A stretch of DNA of 49,580 nucleotides from an uncultured Ectothiorhodospiraceae bacterium (GTDB taxonomy: Bacteria; Pseudomonadota; Gammaproteobacteria; XJ16; Halofilaceae): the NCBI GenBank assembly GCA_913055615.1, contig CAJXKK010000020.1:1-49580 (forward strand). Reading direction: 5' to 3'. This document shows positions 26,336-35,081 of this stretch, piece after piece. Made by a program: the position numbers and the translations under genes. The notes under the pieces are model-generated. The model did no database searches. It saw only the letters and a program-made list of their open reading frames with translations, and was not told the origin of the DNA. Numbering within the stretch: position 1 is the first letter of the stretch; every line of letters begins with the position of its first letter.

Positions 26336-26942
26336 ATTGCACGCGCGCTTTCTCGCGATCGCTGCCGGTTTCTCGCCCGATCTGCGGGCGGCTATGGAGC
26401 GGGTCGGCCCGCCCGAACCGCGTGGTCGCGGCGATCAGCCGGTGGGGCGCTTCCTTGCACGGGCCGTGGTCGGCCAGCAGCTGTCGACGCGCGCGGCCGG
26501 CACGATCTGGTCCCGGGTCGAGGCGATGGGGCATGCCGAAGGGATCGAGATCCCCGCCGGCCTGACCGAGGATCGGTTCGAGGCGTTACGCGCCTGCGGG
26601 GTCTCGGGCGGCAAGGCCCGCGCACTGCTCGCGATCCGCGCCGCGCAGGCGCAGGGGTGGCTGGACGGAGCGGCGCTGGCGGCGCTCGATCACGGCGAGC
26701 GCTCGCGCCGCCTGCGTACGATCCGCGGGGTCGGCCAATGGACCTGCGATATGGTCTCGATCTTCCACTGCGGCGATGAGGATGTCTGGCCCGAGACGGA
26801 CGTCGCCGTACAACGCACATTCGTGGATCTGATCGGCCGCCGCCGCAAACCTGCGCGCGCCGCCGCACGATTCGCACCACACCGCTCCTGGCTGGCGCGC
26901 TACATGTGGCGCATCACCGATGCCGACCCGGACGGTGACTGA
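26322..26942 (+). CDS. DNA-3-methyladenine glycosylase, AlkA-like (HhH-GPD)
   Basis: About 206 residues. HhH-GPD elements are clear: FLARAVVGQQLSTRAAGTIW, LRACGVSGGKARALLAI, LRTIRGVGQWTCDMVSIFH (the hairpin) and the catalytic Asp in WPETDVAVQRTF. A final segment HRSWLARYMWR is typical of this group. It excises alkylated bases such as 3-methyladenine. TTG at 26322 is preceded at good distance by GGGAGGTG inside the end of chaC; a longer frame from 26241 lies in chaC. It is the last gene of the run. Confidence 0.87.
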   Translation: MSRDELHARFLAIAAGFSPDLRAAMERVGPPEPRGRGDQPVGRFLARAVVGQQLSTRAAGTIWSRVEAMGHAEGIEIPAGLTEDRFEALRACGVSGGKARALLAIRAAQAQGWLDGAALAALDHGERSRRLRTIRGVGQWTCDMVSIFHCGDEDVWPETDVAVQRTFVDLIGRRRKPARAAARFAPHRSWLARYMWRITDADPDGD

Positions 26943-27029
26943 GCAGACAAAGCCGGACCGCTGAGGCCCAAAACGGATGATCGACGCTGGATCAGCTCTC
27001 AGCCTTTTACCCTTGGCCCTTGGCCCTCC

Positions 27030-27449
27030 TCATCCCTTGCCCCGCACATCGCGACCGTCGCGGATCTGCGCAATCGCGATCCCCATGGCCTCCCGCCAGC
27101 GCTGCCCCAGCCTCTCATCGAATTGCGAATCGGTCTCCGCCAGCGTTCTGATCAGGGATTCCAGCCAGTTGTCATACATCCATGGATCGATCCGATAGCC
27201 CTTTTTGCCATGGCTCTTGTGGAGGCGTTTGAGTTCGTGATCGCCGAGATCGCTGCCGCCCGCGTACAGGATCGATGCGCTGATGCCGTGCCGGAGAAGG
27301 TGGATCTGCTGTTGCCAGTCGGTATCCACGAACTTCGCGGCAATATCCGGATGACTGCTGACGAAAATCCTGTAGAAGCGTGAAAGGAAATCGCTGCGCT
27401 GGAGACAGCGATTGAAGCTCTGGTGGATGTCGGAGTATGTATCGGCCAT
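27030..27449 (-). CDS. Single-domain globin
   Basis: A 139-residue protein with the globin helical pattern: FLSRFYRIFVSSHPDIAAKF (A/B/C region), IHLLRHGISASILYAGG (E), LKRLHKSHGKKGYRI (F, proximal His probably at residue 77 or 80), and LGQRWREAMGIAIAQI (H). It most resembles stand-alone sensor-type globins of proteobacteria that occur near cyclic-di-GMP signalling genes. A FimX-like protein gene lies upstream on the same strand, but a terminator-like element separates them. Ligand and partner are unknown. Confidence 0.8.
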   Translation of the reverse strand: MADTYSDIHQSFNRCLQRSDFLSRFYRIFVSSHPDIAAKFVDTDWQQQIHLLRHGISASILYAGGSDLGDHELKRLHKSHGKKGYRIDPWMYDNWLESLIRTLAETDSQFDERLGQRWREAMGIAIAQIRDGRDVRGKG

Positions 27450-27754
27450 ATCGATCCGCGCTCGCGTGTGCCGTGTCCGCAATATGGGGTGGAGTTTGCC
27501 GCAGCGTCTGCCGGGTCGTATTGATCTGGCTCAAGTCCGTGACCGGAGGGTGTATTTACACGCCGGCGCCTGCATGCGCCTGGCGCTTTGGGAGGCTGTC
27601 GATCGGGACCGATAGATCGGGAAAAAAAGCGCAGGTGGCCGAAGGAAGACAGGCCACCGCCGAAGTCGTCAAGGGCGAATCGGCAGGCGTCCGCGCGCGC
27701 GGTTTGCCGGAAGGACAACGACGATCTGCTGGACGTGCGGTTCGAAGTCGCCGC
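27450..27754. other. Gap of 305 bases between the FimX-like gene and the globin gene
   Basis: Holds a terminator-like hairpin with T-run for the upstream gene (27622-27658, minus). The rest should carry the globin promoter; I cannot point to a consensus. No further gene is supported. Confidence 0.4.
27622..27658 (-). terminator. Intrinsic terminator of the FimX-like gene
   Basis: Minus strand: GGTGGCC, 11-base loop, GGCCACC, five bases, then seven T. It lies about 100 bases after the stop at 27755. The gap between stem and T-run weakens it slightly. Confidence 0.6.
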
Positions 27755-29836
27755 TTACATCGCCATGGAGGAAAAGTCGTAATCGCGTTCCGTGCCGGGC
27801 TCCTGCAGGAACTCTCCCTGGATCATGTCGGGGCCCAGCCCCCAGAGCACCGACAGGCTGCTCGCGTCCGTCACGCCGGGGCAGATCGTCTTCTTGCCCT
27901 CTTCGGATGCCTGCGCGGCGATCTCGCGGATGGCCTGCTGGTTCTGTGCGTTGTGCTGGAGGTTATGCGTGAATTCGTCGTTCACGCGCAGATAGTCCAC
28001 CGATACGTGGCGGGTAACCTGGAACGGGTCGGCACCATGGCCGAATCCGGACAGGCACACGCGGCAGCCGATCGTATGGACGGCCTTCGCGAACGCGCTT
28101 GCCTGCTTGATCCGGTTCGCGGCGGCCCCGGCGTCGACCTGGAACACCACTGCGCCCTCAGGCAGGTTGACCTGCGTGACGCGGTCGTGGATCCATTTGA
28201 ACAGGCCGGGATCGTCGAATGCGTGCCCGGATAGCGGGACGAAGAACACCGATTTGTCATCCAGCTTGAGCTGTTCGACCAGGGCCTTGAGGGCGTTGAG
28301 CACAGTCCATCGATCGAGCCCTTTGGACATGCCGGTACGCTCTGCAGCGGTCAGCAGATCCGGATCCTCGACCGGCCGGCCAGAGTCGTCGAGCACGCGG
28401 AAGACGACTTCGTAACGGGGGACGCTCTCGCCCGTAAGACCCACGATCGGCTCATAGAGCAGCTGCAGGCGCTCATCGCGCAGTACTTTGCGGATGCGGT
28501 CGACCCATTGCTGGTCGATCTGCTTCTGTGACAGCTCCCCCTCTTTCGGCTGGTCGATACGGTGCGCGTCCGGTCCGGCCTTCACGGCCTCCTTCCATGC
28601 GCGCTCGGCCCGCGAAAGGATTTCGTTGGGGTCCGTCGTGCTGCCGTCGATCCGCGCAATCCCGATCGTGGCCGTGACGCCGATCGATCTCCCGTTGACG
28701 TCGCAGATGTAGTCCTTGATCGCGCCCCGGACCCGGCCGGCGAGTTCGTCCAGCGCCTGCTGATCGGAGGTCGGTGTCAGCACGGCGAAGGTCGCGCCGT
28801 CCAGTCGTGCCACTATGTCTTCGTCGCCGAAAGTGGCCTGCAGGACCCCCGCGATGTCGCCGATCACCTGGTCGGAGCCAAGGATGCCGACGCGGTCCTT
28901 GACCGACCCGAAATCGTCCAGCGCCAGTTCGAGGAGGCTGGATTCGCCTTCCTCGCGCTCGGCTCGGGTGAGTGCGTCCTGCAGCTGTCCCATGAAGTGC
29001 TGGCGGTTGAACAGGCCGGTAACGCTGTCGCGCTGGCTGAGCAGGTTGAGCTGTTTCTCCAGCTCTTCCGTGTCGCCCTGATGGCGGATGATGATCTGAC
29101 TGCAGGCCTCGCCCTCGATGGATGCGCGCGAGAATTCCACCTCGGCCTGGAAATGACTGCCGTTGGCCTCCTGCAGTGACAGCTCGAGGGTCCCGACGGC
29201 CTGGTCACTGGTGGAGTAGTTGCGCAGGAATTCCTTGAGTTTCTTCTGGTCCTCCGACTGGACCATGTCGATCATGGGCATGCCCTCCACTTCCTCGAAG
29301 GCGTCATAACCGAACAGGGTCAGGTAGGCATCATTGGCGAGTACATGCATGCCGTCGTGGATGTAGGCGATGGCATCGCGCGAGGATTCCATCAGTGCCC
29401 GGGCCCGCTGTTCGCTCTCGCGGTAGGCGGTGCTGAGCCAATGCGCCTGGCGGCGCACGCGTACGCGATCCAGTTCGCGGATGATCACATGGCGCATCTG
29501 CTCCTGATCGCCGGGCTGGATGCGCTCGGCGGCACCCATCGCCAGCGCCTTGCCGACGCTCGGATCCGCGTCCTCGCCGAAGGCGATCACCGGCACGAAC
29601 AGCTCATGCGCCCGGATCGCCTCGATCGTGTCGCCCAGCGACAGGTCCATCGCCGCGAGCGAATGCATCGCCACATCGACCGTGCCTTTCGCGAGGGCGG
29701 CGTCGAGTTCTTCCCGGTCTTCGGCGCGGACCACCTTCACGGCATAACCGGCCGGTCGCATCATCGAAGTGACGAACTCGGCGTCATCGAGCGCGTCGCT
29801 GATCATCATCAGGCGGATTGTCGATTGGTTGTTCAA
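27755..29836 (-). CDS. FimX-like degenerate REC-PAS-GGDEF-EAL protein
   Basis: A 693-residue protein. Residues 5-120 have a receiver-like fold but the phosphoacceptor position reads VDVAMHSL, without Asp. Residues 140-255 are a PAS domain. Residues 265-425 are a GGDEF domain in which the signature is RLDGATF (about 344-350). Residues 440-685 are an EAL domain in which ExLxR is EVVFR (476-480), and DDFG is LSGFGHG (596-602). Loss of both catalytic sets while keeping the fold is characteristic of FimX, a cyclic-di-GMP effector controlling type IV pili. So it should bind rather than make or break the nucleotide. The start is TTG at 29836, overlapping the epmB stop (TTGA), which implies translational coupling. 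Confidence 0.85.
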   Translation of the reverse strand: MNNQSTIRLMMISDALDDAEFVTSMMRPAGYAVKVVRAEDREELDAALAKGTVDVAMHSLAAMDLSLGDTIEAIRAHELFVPVIAFGEDADPSVGKALAMGAAERIQPGDQEQMRHVIIRELDRVRVRRQAHWLSTAYRESEQRARALMESSRDAIAYIHDGMHVLANDAYLTLFGYDAFEEVEGMPMIDMVQSEDQKKLKEFLRNYSTSDQAVGTLELSLQEANGSHFQAEVEFSRASIEGEACSQIIIRHQGDTEELEKQLNLLSQRDSVTGLFNRQHFMGQLQDALTRAEREEGESSLLELALDDFGSVKDRVGILGSDQVIGDIAGVLQATFGDEDIVARLDGATFAVLTPTSDQQALDELAGRVRGAIKDYICDVNGRSIGVTATIGIARIDGSTTDPNEILSRAERAWKEAVKAGPDAHRIDQPKEGELSQKQIDQQWVDRIRKVLRDERLQLLYEPIVGLTGESVPRYEVVFRVLDDSGRPVEDPDLLTAAERTGMSKGLDRWTVLNALKALVEQLKLDDKSVFFVPLSGHAFDDPGLFKWIHDRVTQVNLPEGAVVFQVDAGAAANRIKQASAFAKAVHTIGCRVCLSGFGHGADPFQVTRHVSVDYLRVNDEFTHNLQHNAQNQQAIREIAAQASEEGKKTICPGVTDASSLSVLWGLGPDMIQGEFLQEPGTERDYDFSSMAM

Positions 29837-30915
29837 GGCGTTGAAGGGCCTCCCGCCGAGTCCAGCGTGGGCGTTGTCATGCCGTCACGGCACCCGCTCC
29901 AGTCATGCGCGAGCGGGGTCTTCCCGGGCCGGCCGGCCTGCTCGACCACGAGCCGCGGTACCAGGTAGCCGGGAAGAAGGGCCGCAACGCCGGCCATGAG
30001 TCGACGGGCCTCTTCGGACCCTGTTTCGAATTGGGCAGCCCCCCGCACGGGATCCAGCATATGCAGATAATACGGCAGCACGCCTGCCGCGAACAGCCGA
30101 CGCGAGAGTTCCGCCATGGCTTGCACTTTGTCGTTGACCCCCCGCAGCAGAACCGCCTGATTCAGTACCATCGCCCCCGTGGCGCGCAGACGCGCTGCGG
30201 CTGCGCCCACGGACGCGTCGATTTCGTTGCCGTGATTCGCATGCAGCACGACGACCGTCGCAAGACGCGTGCCACTCAGCCAGTCACAGAGCGCGTCGTC
30301 GACGCGCTCGGGCAATACGACCGGCAGCCGCGTATGGATCCGCAGGGTCCCGACGTGGGGGATGGCCTCGATGCGCTCGACCAGCCCGGCGAGCTTGTGG
30401 TCGGATAGCGACAGCGGGTCGCCGCCGCTGAGGATGACTTCCTCGATACTGTCGTCGCCGGCGATATAGTCGATCGCGGCCTGCCAGTCGTCCGGCCGCG
30501 GATTCGCATCGGCGTAGGGGAATTCGCGCCGGAAACAGTAGCGGCAATGGATGCCGCAGGCCCCGGTCGTGACCAGCAGCACGCGGCCATGGTACTTGTG
30601 GAGTACCCCGGGGCGGATCATGGCCGCACGGTCGCCGACCGGATCCGGGCCGAATCCGGGGACCTCCCGTCCCTCGGCCGCGCTCGGCAGGACCTGTGCG
30701 AGCAGCGGGTCGTGGGGGTCGCCGCGGCGCATGCGGGCGGCGTAGCCGCGCGGTACCCGCACCGGGAAGCCGGCATCGCCGGCGGCGTCGCCAGGGAGAT
30801 CGAGCAGCGACCGCAGTTCGCCCGCATCCCGGATCGCCATTGCGAGTTCACGTTGCCATTCCGCCACCGTGGCGGGCGCGGGGTCGTTTTTTTGCTTGCG
30901 GGTTGCCGGTATCAT
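29833..30915 (-). CDS. epmB: EF-P-(R)-beta-lysine 2,3-aminomutase EpmB
   Basis: A 360-residue radical-SAM enzyme. The cluster motif is CGIHCRYCFRREF; EEVILSGGDPLSLSD follows, and RIHTRLPVVLP and LLRGVNDK are further family segments; YYLHMLDPVRGAAQF lies near the C-terminus. EpmB turns L-alpha-lysine into (R)-beta-lysine, which EpmA attaches to EF-P. The ATG at 30915 is 38 bases from the divergent efp start; a longer frame would overlap efp. The stop overlaps the FimX-like start. Confidence 0.95.
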   Translation of the reverse strand: MIPATRKQKNDPAPATVAEWQRELAMAIRDAGELRSLLDLPGDAAGDAGFPVRVPRGYAARMRRGDPHDPLLAQVLPSAAEGREVPGFGPDPVGDRAAMIRPGVLHKYHGRVLLVTTGACGIHCRYCFRREFPYADANPRPDDWQAAIDYIAGDDSIEEVILSGGDPLSLSDHKLAGLVERIEAIPHVGTLRIHTRLPVVLPERVDDALCDWLSGTRLATVVVLHANHGNEIDASVGAAAARLRATGAMVLNQAVLLRGVNDKVQAMAELSRRLFAAGVLPYYLHMLDPVRGAAQFETGSEEARRLMAGVAALLPGYLVPRLVVEQAGRPGKTPLAHDWSGCRDGMTTPTLDSAGGPSTP

Positions 30916-30953
30916 AGCCGTCCGATTTTTCCCGGCTTCCCGACGAGGGTCAA

Positions 30954-31523
30954 ATGGCGACATACAGTACGAACGAGTTCAAGTCAGGCCTCAAGATCAT
31001 GCTGGACGGTGATCCCTTCCAGATCCTCGAGAATGAGTTCGTCAAACCGGGCAAGGGGCAGGCCTTCAACCGGGTCAAGGTGCGCAACCTCAAGACCGGC
31101 CGCACGGTCGAGCGCACGTTCAAGTCCGGCGATTCCGTGGAGGCCGCCGACGTGATCGATACCGAGATGACCTATCTGTACTCGGATGGCGAGTACTGGC
31201 ACTTCATGGACCCGAACTCGTTCGAGCAGATCGCCGCCGACGCGGCCGCCATGGGCGATGCCCACAAATGGCTGCGCGAGCAGGACACGGTCGAGATGAC
31301 GCTCTATAACGGCGAGCCGCTCACGGTCACACCGCCGAATTTCGCCGATCTGCGCATCGTCGAGACCGATCCCGGCATCCGCGGCGATACCGCCCAGGGC
31401 GGCACCAAACCGGCCAAGCTGGAGACCGGCGCCGTGGCGAAGGTGCCGCTGTTCGTCGAGGAGGGCGAGGTGATCCGGGTCGATACGCGCAAGGGCGAAT
31501 ACGTCAGCCGGGTGAAAGAATAA
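30954..31523 (+). CDS. efp: Elongation factor P
   Basis: A 189-residue protein with the three-domain EF-P layout. The modified lysine is Lys34 in VKPGKGQAF, the loop recognised by EpmA. Domain II starts near [15 protein letters not shown] and domain III near [15 protein letters not shown], ending [14 protein letters not shown]-like. EF-P rescues ribosomes stalled at polyproline. Presence of Lys34, epmA and epmB in one locus shows beta-lysylation. Confidence 0.97.
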   Translation: MATYSTNEFKSGLKIMLDGDPFQILENEFVKPGKGQAFNRVKVRNLKTGRTVERTFKSGDSVEAADVIDTEMTYLYSDGEYWHFMDPNSFEQIAADAAAMGDAHKWLREQDTVEMTLYNGEPLTVTPPNFADLRIVETDPGIRGDTAQGGTKPAKLETGAVAKVPLFVEEGEVIRVDTRKGEYVSRVKE

Positions 31524-31629
31524 AACACAACCCGCGATATCCCGCCGCGCCCCGCATCCACCCGGGTATCGTTGGCCGCGCCCACGGCCGGCTCCCGATC
31601 GCGCTCACCCTGGCGCAGCGGTTTCCCTC

Positions 31630-32613
31630 ATGACGGATCTGGACGATTCCGGCACCTGGGGGGCCGTCGCCGGCACCGACATCCTGCGCCTGCGCGCGCG
31701 CATGCGCAGCCGGATCCGCGCCTTCTTCGATGCCAGCGACGTGCTCGAGGTCGATACGCCGGCGCTCTCCGCGGCCGCCCCGACCGAACCGCGGGTCGAG
31801 CCCGTGCGTGCGCGCGTGCTCGGCGAGACCCGTTTCCTGCAGACCTCGCCCGAATTCCCGATGAAGCGCCTGCTGGCGGCCGGTATCGGCGATTGCTGGC
31901 AATTGGCGCGCGTGTATCGCGACGGTGAACGCGGGCGTTGGCATCAGCCGGAGTTCGATCTGCTCGAATGGTATCGGCTCGGGTTCGGTCACCACGACCT
32001 GATGGAAGAGGTGGAAGCCGTCGTTGCGGCCACGCTGGCGCCGGAGCGGCCGGTGCCGCGCGCGGAGTACATCACGTATTCGCAGGCGTTCCGCCGTTAC
32101 GCCGGCGTCGAGCCATTGAGCGCGGACATGGAGGAAGTGCGCGCCGCCGCGGATGAAAACGCTCTGTCACCGGTCCCGGGCCTGGACGATGACGACCGCG
32201 AAGGCTGGCTCGACCACCTGTTGACCAGCCTCGTCGCACCGCGCTTTGCGCCGGATCGATTGACCTTCCTCTACGACTGGCCGGCCTCGCAGGCCGCTCT
32301 GGCGCGGATCGATGTGGACGATCCGCGCGTCGCGGCCCGATTCGAGGCCTTCTGGGGCGAGCTCGAACTCGCCAACGGCTTCCACGAACTGGCGGATGCC
32401 GGCGAGCAGCGGGCGCGCTTCGAAGCCGAAAACCGCACGCGTCGCGCCGAGGGTGGCGCCGCCGTCCCGCTCGACGAGCGGCTGTTGGCCGCGCTCGAGG
32501 CCGGGCTGCCCGACTGCGCCGGCGTCGCGCTGGGCTTTGATCGGCTGGTCATGCTGGCCGCCGGAACGGATACAATCGACGCCGTCCTCCCGTTTCCAGT
32601 CGAGCGCGCATGA
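31630..32613 (+). CDS. epmA: EF-P lysine--lysine ligase EpmA (GenX/PoxA)
   Basis: A 327-residue class-II aminoacyl-tRNA-synthetase paralogue without the anticodon domain. Motif 2 is in ARVYRDGERGRWHQPEFDLLEW, and motif 3 in GVALGFDRLVMLAAG. LQTSPEFPMKRLLAAG is the substrate-lysine region. It attaches (R)-beta-lysine to Lys34 of EF-P. It follows efp by 106 bases and its stop overlaps the start of the next gene (ATGA). Confidence 0.96.
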   Translation: MTDLDDSGTWGAVAGTDILRLRARMRSRIRAFFDASDVLEVDTPALSAAAPTEPRVEPVRARVLGETRFLQTSPEFPMKRLLAAGIGDCWQLARVYRDGERGRWHQPEFDLLEWYRLGFGHHDLMEEVEAVVAATLAPERPVPRAEYITYSQAFRRYAGVEPLSADMEEVRAAADENALSPVPGLDDDDREGWLDHLLTSLVAPRFAPDRLTFLYDWPASQAALARIDVDDPRVAARFEAFWGELELANGFHELADAGEQRARFEAENRTRRAEGGAAVPLDERLLAALEAGLPDCAGVALGFDRLVMLAAGTDTIDAVLPFPVERA

Positions 32614-33122
32614 ACGATCACACCGAAAACGACGTCCTGCGTTGCGGCGGGATCAACATGGCCCACCTCGAGCGCCTGATCGAAGGCCTTGGCATGACCG
32701 TGGTCTGGGTCGAACAAGGCGCGGCCATTCCCGGCACCCACTGGGGCGAACCGGAAGCCGGACTGATCGGCGATCGGCTCTACCTGCGCGGTGACACGCC
32801 TGTCCACTCCGCTCTGCACGAGGCCGGGCATTTCGCCTGCATGGATGCCAGCCGGCGCGAGCGGCTGCACACCGACGCCGGCGGCACGGCGATCGAGGAG
32901 TGCGCCGTGTGCTATCTACAGATCGTCCTCGCGCAGGAACTGCCCGATGTCGGCAGCGCGCGCATGCAGCGCGATATGGACCGCTGGGGCTACACCTTCC
33001 GCCTGGGCAGTACCCGGGCATGGTTCGAGCACGACGCGGACGACGCCCGCGCCTTCCTGGTCGAGCGCAACATCATCGGCGCGCTGCGCTGGTCGGCCGA
33101 ACGGGACAATCACCGGCCGTAG
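32610..33122 (+). CDS. HExxH-motif protein of unknown function coupled to epmA
   Basis: A 170-residue cytoplasmic protein. SALHEAGHFACMD contains a zinc-protease-like HExxH (His70-Glu71-x-x-His74); candidate third ligands are Glu96/Glu97 in GTAIEECAVCYLQ. Other conserved-looking parts are GTHWGEPEAGLIGDRLYLR and WGYTFRLGSTRAWFEHDADDA. I know similar proteins from other gammaproteobacteria only as hypothetical. It is not EpmC, which has a different sequence. The start overlaps the epmA stop, so it is made with the EF-P ligase. The TAG stop is formed by the first bases of a REP palindrome. Confidence 0.75.
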   Translation: MNDHTENDVLRCGGINMAHLERLIEGLGMTVVWVEQGAAIPGTHWGEPEAGLIGDRLYLRGDTPVHSALHEAGHFACMDASRRERLHTDAGGTAIEECAVCYLQIVLAQELPDVGSARMQRDMDRWGYTFRLGSTRAWFEHDADDARAFLVERNIIGALRWSAERDNHRP

Positions 33123-33230
33123 GAGCGGGCTTGCCCGCGAACCGGCTTGTCATGGCGATGCGCTCGACTCGCGTCTCTGTCCCGTAGCCCGAGCAGGACG
33201 GAAACGATCGCGAGCAAGCTCGCTCCTACA
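33119..33230. repeat. REPIN: two REP palindromes in inverted orientation
   Basis: GTAGGAGCGGGCTTGCCCGC at 33119 (plus orientation) and its inverse, TCGCGAGCAAGCTCGCTCCT at 33208. Each has a 5'-GTAGGAGC tail and a short palindromic stem. This is the Pseudomonas-type REP form, mobilised by RAYT transposases acting in trans. Confidence 0.8.
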
Positions 33231-33235
33231 GGTAT

Positions 33236-33267
33236 ATCACTGCGCATCACATTTATCACTGCGCATC
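33236..33267 (+). repeat. Short direct repeat ATCACTGCGCATC
   Basis: Thirteen bases present twice (33236-33248 and 33255-33267) between the REPIN and the third REP. Possibly a duplicated REP-insertion target or slippage product. Confidence 0.5.
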
Positions 33268-33277
33268 GCAGGATTCA

Positions 33278-33300
33278 TGTAGGAGCGGGCTTGCCCGCGA
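33278..33300 (+). repeat. Third REP palindrome
   Basis: TGTAGGAGCGGGCTTGCCCG and three more bases, the same core as the copy at 33119. It is followed by tRNA-Arg on the other strand. Confidence 0.75.
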
Positions 33301-33374
33301 TTGGGGCCGGCACCGAATATTGGCATCGGTGCACGGATACCAGGATGACGCCTGATCGTTGGCCCACTGATGTC

Positions 33375-33451
33375 TGGCGCCCCGAGGAGGACTCGAACCT
33401 CCGACCACTCCCTTAGGAGGGGAGTGCTCTATCCGACTGAGCTACCGGGGC
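33375..33451 (-). tRNA. tRNA-Arg (anticodon CCU), CCA encoded
   Basis: On the minus strand a full cloverleaf: acceptor GCCCCGG with TCGGGGC, D-arm GCTCAGTCGGATAGAGC, anticodon stem CTCCC/GGGAG around loop CTCCTAA (anticodon CCT at positions 34-36), T-arm GGAGG-TTCGAAT-CCTCC, discriminator G and encoded CCA. It decodes AGG. Confidence 0.96.
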
Positions 33452-33526
33452 GGGTCCCGCGGTTGTACCGACGGCTCCGCCCGCGGTCAAGATGTTCCGG
33501 GGGGCATTGCCGGATGCGGGCACTGA

Positions 33527-35014
33527 TCACCCCGGATCGGTGATACGGCCCACGGCCCGGTGCCAGCCCGCAAGGCGGCGCTCGCGTTCCTCGTGTGTGA
33601 TCGATGGCTCGAAGCGGGACTCCAGCGCCCATTGGCCGCGCACCTCTTCGAGCGTGCCCCAGACGCCGTAACCGAGGCCGGCGAGGTAACTGGCGCCGAG
33701 TGCCGTGGTCTCGGTATCGCGCGGGCGTTCCACCGAGACGCCGACCAGGTCCGCCAGACGCTGCAGGAGCCAATTGTTGGGCACCATGCCCCCATCCACG
33801 CGCAGTTCGCGCACCGGCGTGTCCGCATCGGCGGCCATGGCGACGACGAGGTCGCGGGTCTGGTAGCAGACGGCCTCGAGCGCGGCCCGGGCAAGCTCCG
33901 CGGCCCCGGTGTTGCGGGTGAGGCCGAAGATCGCGCCGCGGGCGTCGGGATCCCAGTAGGGCGCACCGAGACCGGTAAAAGCCGGTACGAGATAGACATC
34001 GTCATCGGGATCGGCCCGGCGGGCGTATTCCTCGCTGAGGGTCGCGCTTTCGAGCATGCCGAGATCGTCGCGTAACCACTTGATCGTGGCGCCGGCGACG
34101 AAGATCGATCCCTCGAGTGCGTAGGTGGGTTGGCCGGCGAGCCGGTAGGCCATCGTGGTCAAAAGGCGATTGTGCGATGTGACCGGCGTCGACCCGGTGT
34201 TCATCAGGGCAAAGCAGCCGGTTCCGTAGGTGCTCTTGATCATCCCGGGGGTGAAACAGGTCTGGCCGACCACGGCGGCGTGCTGGTCGCCGGCCACACC
34301 GCGGATTGGCAGGGCACGGCCGATATAGCCCGAATCCGCACTGCCGAAGTCGTCGGCCGAATCGAGCACCGTCGGCAACATCGAGCGGGGGACGTCGAAC
34401 AGCGCAAGCAGCTCATCGTCCCAGCGCTGCTCATGGATATTGAAAAGCATGGTCCGCGAGGCATTGGTGGCGTCGGTGGCGTGTACGCGCCCGCCGGTCA
34501 GACGCCAGATGAGCCAGCTGTCGACCGTGCCGAAGGCCAGCCGCCCGGCCGTGGCCCGGTCGCGGGCCCCCGGTACGTTGTCGAGGATCCACGCCACCTT
34601 CGTAGCGGAGAAATAGGGGTCGAGCACAAGCCCCGAGCGGGCGGAGACCTTTGGCTCGTGACCCTCCGCCTTCAGGCGTGAGCAGTACTCGGCCGTTCTG
34701 CGATCCTGCCAGACGATGGCATTGTGGATGGCCTCGCCCGAGCGGGTGTCCCACACGACCGTGGTCTCGCGCTGGTTCGTGATGCCGAGCGCGACCACAT
34801 CGACGCCCTCGCGGTCTGCCTGCCCCAAAGCATCGCGTGCGACCTTCAGGGTCGACTGCCACAGATCCTCCGGGTCGTGTTCGACCCAGCCACCTTGCGG
34901 ATAGTGCTGATCGAACTCGACCTGGGACGATGCGACAACGCGCCCACGAAAATCATGGACGATGGCACGGGAACTGGTGGTGCCCTGGTCGATCGCGAGA
35001 ATTCCGCCCGGCAT
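33527..35014 (-). CDS. glpK: Glycerol kinase
   Basis: A 495-residue FGGY kinase. It starts [17 protein letters not shown], holds [12 protein letters not shown] and [13 protein letters not shown], the glycerol-site [14 protein letters not shown] and [16 protein letters not shown] (usual AGDQQAAL), and the C-terminal [13 protein letters not shown]. It phosphorylates glycerol to sn-glycerol-3-phosphate. ATG at 35014 follows GAGGAGGCGGATC. It is divergent from glpR and the transporter operon; the control region carries a TTTCGAACATTC site. Confidence 0.96.
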   Translation of the reverse strand: MPGGILAIDQGTTSSRAIVHDFRGRVVASSQVEFDQHYPQGGWVEHDPEDLWQSTLKVARDALGQADREGVDVVALGITNQRETTVVWDTRSGEAIHNAIVWQDRRTAEYCSRLKAEGHEPKVSARSGLVLDPYFSATKVAWILDNVPGARDRATAGRLAFGTVDSWLIWRLTGGRVHATDATNASRTMLFNIHEQRWDDELLALFDVPRSMLPTVLDSADDFGSADSGYIGRALPIRGVAGDQHAAVVGQTCFTPGMIKSTYGTGCFALMNTGSTPVTSHNRLLTTMAYRLAGQPTYALEGSIFVAGATIKWLRDDLGMLESATLSEEYARRADPDDDVYLVPAFTGLGAPYWDPDARGAIFGLTRNTGAAELARAALEAVCYQTRDLVVAMAADADTPVRELRVDGGMVPNNWLLQRLADLVGVSVERPRDTETTALGASYLAGLGYGVWGTLEEVRGQWALESRFEPSITHEERERRLAGWHRAVGRITDPG

Positions 35015-35081
35015 GATCCGCCTCCTCACTGCTTGCCCGGCAATCCGGATCTGCGCATGGATTGCTCACCCGATGGCCTCA

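Noticed and set aside
27010-27027. Micro-repeat CCCTTGGCCCTTGGCCCT
   Set aside because: Too short for a functional call; likely slippage in the gap after the AlkA-like gene.
33119-33300. REP cluster as a CRISPR array
   Set aside because: Units are palindromic, alternate in orientation and lack regular spacers.
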